In this document: positions 55,956 to 64,000 of the stretch, piece by piece | Position numbering within the stretch: position 1 is the stretch's first letter | How the letters are laid out: each line of letters starts with the position of its first letter | Origin: Celoporthe dispersa | Lineage: Eukaryota; Ascomycota; Sordariomycetes; Diaporthales; Cryphonectriaceae | Direction: 5' to 3' | NCBI GenBank assembly: GCA_016584495.1 | Contig: WAID01000004.1 | Span: 124,001-188,000 of the forward strand | Length of the DNA stretch: 64,000 nucleotides | The notes under the pieces: generated by a model | What the model was told of the DNA's origin: nothing | Databases searched by the model: none | What the model saw: only the letters and a program-made list of their open reading frames with translations | Made by a program: the position numbers and the translations under genes

Positions 55956-56612
55956 TACGGACGGGGAGGGAAAATTGGTACCTGAGTAGTATGCAAGATA
56001 GAATGGAAGACAGAGCGTGCTGTCGTGGTGGTGTGTGTGTGTGTGTGTGTGTGTGGAGGCTCTTGCTGTGTTGGGCATGAGGAATTCACGAGTGTTGCTA
56101 TCGTGATAATTATGACTGGGCAGCAAGAAAGAGCTTTCTAGGGACTGTGAGGACCACTCAACCCTAACCCTGGCAACAATACCGTTTGCGACTGGAATGG
56201 AATCTGTTTGGTAATTATTACAGACTGAGGTGCAAGATCTGCCTTGAATCGAGGATATATAAACAGACCGTTCAGGAAAAGGGTGATAATTGATACAAAT
56301 CGATGACTGTTTGCCTTTTTTTCCCTTTTATTTATTTGCCTACAAGTTATGAGCTTGTGGGTTTGTTTCCCCTGCAAGTGTCCCAAGTATAAGAGAATTA
56401 ATTGATCAAGTATAAGATATCAAGAAAAAGTATAGGCTGAAGAATTAGGTACCGTAGACAAAGAGTAAAGTGAACTTGTTATTCAACTGTAGTCCATAGT
56501 GCTCTTGATAATATTCAGTCCGACTCGGAGGCGCAAAACAGGGTCAACCGGCCGACCCGTCAACCTCACCACATAAAGAATTGATTTCCCTTTGAAATTA
56601 TGACGTATCGCC
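55956..56612. other. Intergenic with GT microsatellite
   Basis: 657 bp between the CHY gene start and the amidase stop. It contains the (GT)12 repeat 56031-56054 about 76 bases upstream of the CHY ATG. No gene was found. Confidence 0.5.
56031..56054. repeat. (GT)12 microsatellite
   Basis: Perfect dinucleotide repeat in the CHY gene promoter. Confidence 0.95.
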
Positions 56613-58373
56613 TCACGAGATGCCTAGAGCACCCTTCATGGCCGCCACGGCAGCAAAAAGCTCATTGTCGTGATACTTCCTCGCCACAATCTGCAGACAG
56701 ACAGGCGCCCCCTCGAAGTCCCCCTCCGCCCAGAGCTTCCGTACATGAGCGTCCTCCTCGCTGAGCACCGAGCTGGCAGAGGCACCGTACTGCTCCTCGC
56801 CCCTGGCCAGCGCCCTGACGGGCGTCGGGAACACAAAGCCGGGACAGTCGACGTAGTTCCAGAAGGCGGTGTAGTTCCAGTACAGCGCCGTGTCGTGGGC
56901 ACAGGCCGGGCCGACAAACACGGGACACAGCACCACGTCCACATCCTGCTCGGTCCAGTGCTCGGCGAACTGGGCGCGGAGGTCGTCGCGGTCGAGACGC
57001 ATGTCGAACATGTCTTGCCACGAATAGCCCGGGCCCTCGGCGTCCTGGATGATCCACTGGGCTGAACGCGAAAGGGAGTCATGATGAATTAGCATGTAAT
57101 ATTGATTCAAACACGCAGGGTGTAATCACTTACTTAGCTTCTCCATGGGCTCTCCCGTCTTGGCCAGCGCAGCTTTGATGCCCTCTCCACCGTCAGGCCA
57201 GTATGCACGGCGGATCTTCTTGATGGCATCTGCGACGCGGTAAGGAGCAAACCGTCTCAGCTCGAAGCCCTCGGCGCCAGACAGTCTGGACTCTGCCCAC
57301 TCGAGGGCCCGCACCACGGGCGGCTGGGGCTGAATCACACCGTCGTCCGTCAAGAGCCCGATCTTCAGTGGTCGTTGTCTCGGCGCTCCCTCGGCAGCCA
57401 GCCCTCTCCAGGGCAGCGGCACAAGGCTCGGGTCCCTGAGGAAGGGCTTCTCCCCGAGCACAGATCCCATCCACAGGTCCAGGTCCCTCGCCGACACCGC
57501 CATGGGCCCACACGTCGCCAGGATGGTCAGCTCCGCCGGCACGCCGCCCGCATGGTTTAACCCGCGCATCGGAAGCAGCCTGGTCGTAGGCTTGAACCCG
57601 TACACGCCACAGAACCCAGCAGGACCCCTGATGCTACCCCCGATATCCGTGCCCACCCCCAGCACCGAGCCCCGGAGCGCAAGCAGCGCCGCCTCCCCAC
57701 CCGAGGAGCCCCCTGCGGACAGGTGCACGTTGTGCGGGTTCAGGGTGCGGCCGTAAGGGCTGACCGTCTCGAGGTGCATGATGGCCTGCGGCTGGTTCGT
57801 CTTGCAGTAGAAGACGGCGCCCAGCCCGCGCAGGATCGAGACGATGTGGCTGTCCTTGGTGTCGAGGGTGCGCGAGCCGAGGGAGCCGTCGGCAGACCAG
57901 TGGCCCGCCATCTGCAGGTGCTCCTTGATGCTCACCGGCACACCGTGCAGAGGGCCCACCACCGTTCCCGTGCGCGCGAGGTGCTCGTCTAGGGCGCGGG
58001 CCTGGGCCAGGGCCTCGTCGAGGAACCACTCTGTCAGGCAGCATGTGAGCTGGTGCGCGATGATGGCGCGCCGGGCGAAGGCGGTGGTCACGGCCACGGA
58101 GGTCAGCTGGCGCGTGCGGATCGCCTCGGCGAGCGAGGTGGCGTCGTGGGTCTCCGTGATGGCCAGCTCGTCGGGCGTGAGGAGGCCGCAGTCGCGCGGG
58201 ATCGAGGTCACGTCCCTGGGCGGGCTGTCGATGATGGAAGAGGGGAGGAGGAGGTCTTGGGGCACCTTGTTGGTGAACTGCCCGCGGATGATGTTGTCGA
58301 CGAGAGATTCATACTCGGGGGTGCCCCTGGCCACCGGCACGGTCTGGACGACGGGGAAAACCTTGGACGGCAT
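56613..58373 (-). CDS. Amidase signature family hydrolase (copy 2)
   Basis: 562-residue amidase with no signal peptide. Exon 1 is 58373-57134 and exon 2 is 57061-56613; the 72-nt intron runs GTAAGT...GTTCAG. Splicing yields MEKLTQWIIQDAEGPGYSW. Catalytic Lys is in GVPVSIKEHLQMAG, the Ser/Gly signature is SAGGSSGGEAAL, and DIGGSIRGPAGFCG carries the nucleophile. FVFPTPV and CLQIVARKYHDNELF are the usual C-terminal blocks. MPSKVFPVVQTVPVARGTPE is taken as the start; an in-frame ATG 23 codons upstream is possible but its text is not conserved-looking. Compared with the amidase at 37-39 kb it shares motifs only, so the two are not a recent duplication. Substrate unknown. Confidence 0.9.
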
Positions 58374-60305
58374 TGCTGTGAGGGGATGTATGCGAGGAAA
58401 AGTGCGCACGGGGGAGTTAGGTCGATAGATCTCGTCGAGCAAGCCTGAGGGTAATAACCTGGCACGATACTTTGATCAGAAATATTGATAGACTAGTAAT
58501 TAATGATAATTACTTGGCTTGAGATATATATTTCCCAGTATAACTAGGAACACTTGAAAGGAATTTGTTGCCAAATCTGCAAAGCGGCGGGGTGGTGGGA
58601 CACGATTGACAAGGCATGAGTGATATAGGTGATGAATTACTAATGAGGAGATGGGCGAGATAATGTGTCACAGATAAAGTGTAGGCGTAGATCCCTCGTT
58701 ATTTGCCCAGATAGGAAAACACTGATAAGGAGTTCCTGTTTATGAATACGCGCTAACTCACAGTTTGAATTTACTTAGTATTACACTTCATATGAGAGAT
58801 GTGTTGATAGAGAGTAGTCTACAGTTTGAAAAACTGGAAGATTATTGCCATCATATATCCTTCCGCTGTTCGTATCATTATGGAGTTCCATATCACCAGG
58901 GACTGTTCAGAGAGGAGGAGGAGACGGTCTAATTTTCCCCCTCTTTGTAGGTCTGCGATCCGTTTTGACTGTCAGTGCCAGCATGTTAGGTTTAATACTT
59001 GTCTCGATGCTGAGAACTCAACAGAAGAAAGCACTTATTATAAAGCAATGTCATCCTTCATTAACTCGAGGCAGTGACTATTCATAATTACTAGGACGAC
59101 ATCGGAGGTGGCGAGCTTGAAGTTGCAGATGGGCATCTCCGAACAGTTCCCAAGTGATCATTACGGCCTACCATGACCAGATAAGAGGTACATGTACGGA
59201 ATAGAAGTAATCAGAGAAACAAACCACGAAGGGAGACACGGAATGATAATCAGAAAGGCTTCTGTCTAGCAGTGGATGCAGTAGAGCCTATGTAAGCAAG
59301 GCTACGCTTCGATATCCAAACCAAGAGATCCAATCACTGTCAAAAAAAAAAAAAAACTTGAAAAGGCGAGACATGTTTTGGGTGCATTGCTGGTAACTTC
59401 TGAGTGTTATCAGGCTTGTGCATGATGAACCAATGAAATGGGGCTCTCTATAGCACAGCTAGATTGAAGATAGTTCCGGCTCCCGCCCCCTTTTCTTTTT
59501 TTTCCCAGTCCTCTACTTGGATACAACCTTCAAAAATCCAAGCAGGCTGCAATCATATCGTCCTGGAGGCAGTGACCCTAGATTCACTATCTTAAACAGT
59601 TTGTGCCCCTGGAAAAATTGATAGGTGCATTACCAAAGTCGCAACTCTCCAAGTCGCTGGAATAACAATCCGAGATTCTCATCTCATCACGTTTCAGTTC
59701 AGTTCAGTTCTGAACTGTCTCATTATTGCATACATAGACATTCAAAAGCTGGATCAATTGGAAGAGCACTAAGGAAATGGCAAGCGATAATGTGCAGTGT
59801 ATCCGTTTCGTGTTCAAGAAAGCAAATCAACACAAGAAAGGAGGCGGTTGTGATCGAAGCTCTGAGGGTCTCTCTTTTCCACAGGTTGCAGGGCTCAGTG
59901 CCCCGCGCTAAGAGAGGGGCCGTGGCGGGGCATCCGCTAACCATAGATGATTAGCGTGTATTCTACCCTGCCAACTGCCATAACCTTTGTATGATGGGTT
60001 CTGCTACAATTGAAACCACAGCTGCAAACTGAAACAGTTTTGCCGGCAAAGTCAACGCTCTTGCGCAGATAATCAAGAGCACTCATCCCTTGATAAGGGG
60101 ACTCTGAGTACCAATTTCCTGCTCAACCATCTTCATGCCATCATCTCGGCAGGTACCTGCAGCTATTCGAACACGTTGGAACCTCTAGTAGACACCCACC
60201 TGAGCCCACGAACGAGCGATCCTCCAGCCTACCGCCCTGTGGCAGTCTCATTCAAGCCAGCGCGCGACCGCTGAACCCGAATTCGACGCCCTGCAGCTAC
60301 AGAAA
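58374..60305. other. Divergent intergenic region, amidase 2/RBR ligase
   Basis: 1.9 kb, more AT-rich than the genes. No convincing coding frame was found. A 14-A run lies near 59341-59354. A perfect 8-base inverted repeat CAGTTCAG-TT-CTGAACTG sits at 59700-59717 within CAGTT tandem units. Confidence 0.45.
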
Positions 60306-61343
60306 ATGGACATGGACGACGAGACAGCCCTTCTTATCCTGACCCTCCAGGCACAGGACCTCGAGGAGTTGACCTGCCACCATCGGGCCGCCAACGTGAA
60401 AGGCAAGCAGCGCCATGACCACATCGACGACGTGGGCCTCGCGCTGGAGCTCCAGCGGGCCGAGGTCCAGTCCCACCTCACCTTCGTCTCCGACCATAAG
60501 ATGACCTTGAGCCTGGCAAGGGCTATCCGCGAGGACGGCGGACTCATCAGCGACTTCGTAGCTCAAGAGGCTCAGGCCGTCCGAGACCGGCGACTAACCC
60601 TCGAAGCAGCGACCAACGATGGGGTGCTTAGGGAGGGCGCAGGCCCCTACGAAGCAGCAGGCCTGAACACGGGCCTAGGTGACATTGATGACGAGTTTCT
60701 AAAGAAACTCGACGAGATGTACATTTCGGGGCCGCAAGGCGGCCTGGACGATGAGCTCCAGCAGCCGGAGTCATCTTCGTGGGCTGCCCGCCGAAAGACT
60801 CCCGCAGCGAAGCCGAAGCTGCTGGCCTGTAACAACTGCATGGAGCGTTTCCCAACCTGCGACATCACCAGAGCACCCTGTTTCCACCAGTACTGCCGGG
60901 GCTGTCTCGTGGAGCACTTCACGCGAAGCCTGACGGATGAGTCCCTCTTCCCACCGCGATGCTGTGGCCGCCCGATCCCGCCTCAGAGCAACCGCATGTT
61001 TCTCACCCCGCAGCTGATTGGACGCTACGAGGCGAAGAAGCTGGAGAGAGAGACCACCGACCCGACGTACTGCCATCGTCCCTCTTGTGGTACCTTCATC
61101 CCGCCCCAGCTCGTGTCGAGGGACGTTGGCACCTGCGTAAGGTGCGGGAGGACTACCTGTGCCGTGTGCAAGAAGACCTCACATGCAGGTGACTGCCCCG
61201 AGGACCCCGCGACGCAAGAGATTCTTCAGATGGCCAGGCAGAACGGATGGCAGTCCTGCTACTCCTGTCACCGGCTGGTGGAACTGAGCCATGGGTGTAA
61301 CCATATCAGTAAGCTACATCCCACCTGGAAGCTCACAGTATGG

Positions 61344-61388
<45 letters not shown>

Positions 61389-61774
61389 CCCCTTTGCTTG
61401 TAACCAACAGCGATCTGACCAGGACGTGAGCCACAGCTTGTCGTTGCGGAGCCCAGTTCTGCTACGTCTGTGCCGCGCCCTGGAAGACATGCGGCTGCGA
61501 CCAGTGGAACGAGGAGCAGCTGCTGGACCGGGCCCAGGTTGTGCTGGACCGGGACGTCGAGAACCGGGCCCTGCCAGCGGCTGTGAGGGAGAACATGGTT
61601 GCTCAGGTGCGACAGCGGCTCATCGATGACCACGAGTGCACACACGACTCATGGAGGAGGATCGGGGGCCCACGCGACTGCGAACAGTGCGGCGACGAGA
61701 TGCCCATCTGGCTCAACGTCTGCCGTCAGTGCAGCATCATGGTCTGCAGACGGTGCAGATATAACCGTCTATAG
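60306..61774 (+). CDS. RBR-type (RING1-IBR-RING2) E3 ubiquitin ligase
   Basis: 446-residue ubiquitin ligase of the Ariadne-like RBR class. Exon 1 is 60306-61308 and exon 2 is 61437-61774. The intron 61309-61436 begins GTAAGC, ends GCCACAG and carries a (CA)n(TA)n tract. The N-terminal third is helical and acidic (LILTLQAQDLEELT), a common feature of this fungal family. RING1 starts at CNNCMERFPTCDITRAPC; the IBR is YCHRPSCGTFIPPQ...CVRCGRTTCAVC. RING2 begins SCYSCHRLVELSHGCNHI and splicing adds TCRCGAQFCYVCAAPW, so the catalytic cysteine (the C of HIT-C) follows the junction. A further C-terminal Cys cluster (CEQCGDEMPIWLNVCRQCSI) is typical of fungal members. Substrates unknown. Confidence 0.93.
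61346..61388. repeat. (CA)n(TA)n microsatellite in RBR intron
   Basis: About 15 CA units followed by 6 TA units between donor 61309 and acceptor 61436. Confidence 0.95.
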
Positions 61775-62045
61775 GGCAGGAGGAGGACCTGCTCACCCGC
61801 CTGTCTCAGCATTGGCCAGTCAGTATATTGGCCAATCAGCAATCAATCCCATACTAAGCTGACCCACCGCTAACCACACCGGTGTAATAGAGGTGGTCCG
61901 TGCACTAGCTATCCACTCGCGCCTTCCTCCCGGCGTAGAACGTGGGCCTGAACCTGCGATGGCATCGTTGGAGCAAGTTTCCTTGGGCTCAGTTTATGAC
62001 ACAGCTGACGAGCATCCTGAGCCATTCCTGTCCCTGAGACCATCC
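61775..62045. other. Intergenic between convergent genes
   Basis: 271 bp of 3' flanks. Contains a near-repeat of TTGGCCAATCAG-like sequence around 61812-61842. No gene was found. Confidence 0.5.
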
Positions 62046-63367
62046 TCAGAAGAGATCATCCTCCTTGACCAGGATATCCCTCGTAACCTCGTCGAGGCCT
62101 CGTAGCCCAGCAAGGTGCATGTTCATCAGCAGGTCGCCACACATGGACCGCAGCACATGCTTCACCCCCTCCTCCCCCTCCAATCGCCAGACCATACGCA
62201 TACGGCCTCCCAATAAACACGCACCTGGCACCGAGGGCATATGCCTTGACGATATCGGCACCGCACCGCACCCCGCTGTCGAAAAACACCTCGATCTGAT
62301 CCCCCACAGCGTCCACGATCCGCGGCAGCACCCCCATGCTGCTCACGCCCCCGTCCTGCTGCCTCCCGCCGTGGTTTGACACCACAATGCCCTGCACGCC
62401 CGCCTCCACCGCTCTCCTCGCATCCTCCACCGTCTGGATCCCCTTCAGCACGATGGGCCCGCCCCAGTGCGCCTGCAGGAACGCCACGTCCTCCCACGAG
62501 TGGGAGTGGCCCGAAACGCGATCTTGGCCCACTCCGACGCCGCCTCGCCGAGGTCGTGCCCCGTCAGCTCGCTCGTGTGGCCGTGAGCACCACCGTGGCC
62601 CCCGACGCTGTGCCCGTGCTCCTTTTCCAAATGTGCCCGGAACACCGGGTCTGTGAGGCCAATCTCTACGCCGATGCGGTCCGCGTGGATGAAGGGGTTG
62701 TATCCGTGGTTCATGTCCGCCGGCCGCCAGCCCAGCACGTACGTGTCCAGCGTCACAAAAAGCGCACTGTAGCCTGCCCGCTCCGCACGGCCCAGCAGCG
62801 ACGCCGTGATGTCGTCGTGCTGTCGTGACGGCCAGTACAGCTGGAACCACCGCACAGGCTGTCCGTCTCCCTGTAGCCCCTCGGCGCTGTCCATGGCCTC
62901 GGCCACGTCCTCGATGCTCGTGCTCGACGCCGTGCTCAGCGTGTACGGCACACCCAGCGCAGCCGCGGCGCGGGCGGCGGCCACCTCGCCCTCTGGGTGG
63001 AAGATACGCTGCACGCCGATCGGGGCGATAGCAACGGGGAACGGCAGCTGGTGGTGGACCCCAGCACCGTGCTGTGGGTGTCGGCGAAGACCTCGTTGCC
63101 CGACTCGTCCCTGCGCGAGGGCCGCAGGCGACGTGGCATGATGGACCAGCGCTCGAAGGCGGCGCGGTTCTTTCGGTAGGTTGAGCCTTCGCCTGCGTTG
63201 CCGTGGATGTAGCCCCAGGAGTTGGCCGAGAGCACCTCCCGGGCCTGGCTCTCCCAGTCCGAGTAGTGAAAGCTGAAGGGGGGCCTGGCGGAGTGTAGGC
63301 CTGCCTGGAAGACGGCATTCTCGTACGAGACAGGATCTGGACTGTTGGGCATGTTGGTGAGGATCAT
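62046..63367 (-). CDS. FMN-dependent 2-hydroxyacid oxidase, lactate monooxygenase-like (three apparent frame breaks)
   Basis: FMN enzyme of the glycolate oxidase/flavocytochrome b2 family, without a cytochrome b5 domain, intended length 440 residues. Conserved blocks appear in three frames in order. First RVLSANSWGY-like start region and DESGNEVFADTHSTVLG; then LPFPVAIAPIGVQRIFHPEG, YTLSTASSTSIEDVAEA and TLDTYVLGWRPADMNHGY; then WGGPIVLKGIQTVEDA, IVVSNHGGRQQDGG (active-site His and Arg), FFDSGVRCGADIVKAYALGA and FIGRPYAYGLAIGG. A final frame gives VKHVLRSMCGDLLMNM to the stop at 62046-62048. Breaks are at 63059-63062 (one base short), 62514-62516 (one short) and 62174-62178 (one long); the corrected length is exactly 441 codons. 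The TYVLGWRPADM loop is typical of lactate 2-monooxygenase-like fungal members. A genuine pseudogene is the alternative. Confidence 0.85.
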
Positions 63368-64000
63368 GAAGGTGAGAAGCGATGACGAGGAAGAATCCGA
63401 GCTGGATGCGACGTAGGTTTCTGCTTGTGCCTTGGGTCAGCGATAATTAATGGGTATCCAGGCGATCTGAGCCTCGACGCCAGCACAGTCCGTTGTCTCT
63501 GTAGAAAGATTGACGTGTGATTTTTTTCCTCTTTCTTGTCTTGGGTTGAATCAGGTCTGGTTCGTCCATTTATCTCCTTGTGCATAAGCGCGAGCTGAGG
63601 CGGTGGTGACGTCGACGGTCGTAGTGGACTCGACCTTGGAGACACAAATAAACCTGTTTGAGTCCACTAAACAATAAGAGCGAGCTTGTAGGAAACGTTG
63701 CCAAATTCCCGGTACTCAAGGGACTATAAAAAAAATTCCCCTTGATCCTCACTTTTCAACTAAAGAGAAAGACAAAAAGAAAAATAAAATCGAAAAAGAG
63801 GTAATCATTCCCTCCTTTCCTAGTCTTATTTGGAAGAATCAGGATCATCGGGGCATATTAAGCACCGTGATGGACCATTGAGTCCAGACATTCTGTGGGC
63901 AATGGGCCTCGTAATGAACTGATACTGCACAACTTACATCCGAGCTGTAGAACATGGTGTTTTTAAACAAGACCTGTCCTGCATTTGAGATGCAGCCCGA
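63368..64000. other. Upstream region of the FMN oxidase, no recognisable gene
   Basis: 633 bp to the window end. No convincing coding frame was found; A-rich tracts occur at 63727-63738 and 63770-63795. Confidence 0.5.

Noticed and set aside
37068..58373. Recent tandem duplication of amidase genes
   Set aside because: The two amidases share only family motifs, differ in exon structure and in sequence outside the active site.
4151..63062. Programmed ribosomal frameshifting or RIP mutation as cause of the frame breaks
   Set aside because: Breaks are of both signs, in unrelated genes and at different run types without a shared slippery heptamer; RIP produces C-to-T changes, not indels.
27000..63400. 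A secondary-metabolite gene cluster
   Set aside because: UstYa-like, FMO, dioxygenase, transporter and proteases are present, but no core synthase or precursor was found and genes are spread and interleaved with ordinary functions (RBR, CHY).
1..64000. tRNA, 5S rRNA or other structured RNA genes
   Set aside because: Visual search for B-box-like GGTTCRANTCC with a matching A-box found only coding-region coincidences (for example near 5950); a covariance-model search would be decisive.

Overview
The window is nuclear DNA of a filamentous ascomycete (Pezizomycotina, most likely a Sordariomycete). Genes are interrupted by short introns (about 48-180 nt) with GTRAGT-type donors, CTAAC/CTGAC branch points and CAG acceptors. 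Coding DNA is GC-rich at third positions. Several proteins have characteristically filamentous-fungal families (Q-rich SWI1, a UstYa/DUF3328 protein, S28 and A1 proteases). I found no convincing tRNA, rRNA, transposon or CRISPR array.

Layout. 1-21 kb is a dense housekeeping block: VPS41 (3' end cut by the window edge) divergent from APC1; an unrecognised exon ending in a CaaX box; a small two-exon complex I MLRQ-like (NDUFA4-like) gene; eIF3e divergent from mitoribosomal mL49; and the ARID/poly-Q SWI1 subunit of SWI/SNF, followed by 4.1 kb without a recognisable gene. 24.8-64 kb is looser and mostly accessory metabolism and secretion: an atypical SDR, a UstYa-like protein, a membrane-anchored aspartic protease, a tandem quinone-oxidoreductase/NmrA pair, two amidases, a large protein with two copies of a helix-turn-helix-like module, a TauD-type dioxygenase divergent from a Dal5-family MFS transporter, a flavin monooxygenase, an S28 prolyl peptidase, a small Cys/His protein, a CHY zinc-finger protein, an RBR ubiquitin ligase and an FMN-dependent 2-hydroxyacid oxidase.

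How they may work together. The clearest functional pairing in the accessory half is the dioxygenase plus anion transporter (yeast JLP1 and SOA1 are precedents for sulfonate use), with a flavin monooxygenase next door. No PKS, NRPS, terpene synthase or RiPP precursor was seen, so a biosynthetic cluster is not supported.

A property of the sequence matters for anyone reusing this annotation. Twelve single-base frame breaks, nearly all in short homopolymer runs, interrupt eight otherwise intact, mostly conserved genes. Lengths become exact multiples of three when one base is added or removed, and one gene carries two compensating breaks. This looks like residual sequencing/assembly error rather than pseudogenisation. 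CDS spans below are therefore the intended genes, with each break stated. Single-exon-looking reading frames that contradict these models are shadows.
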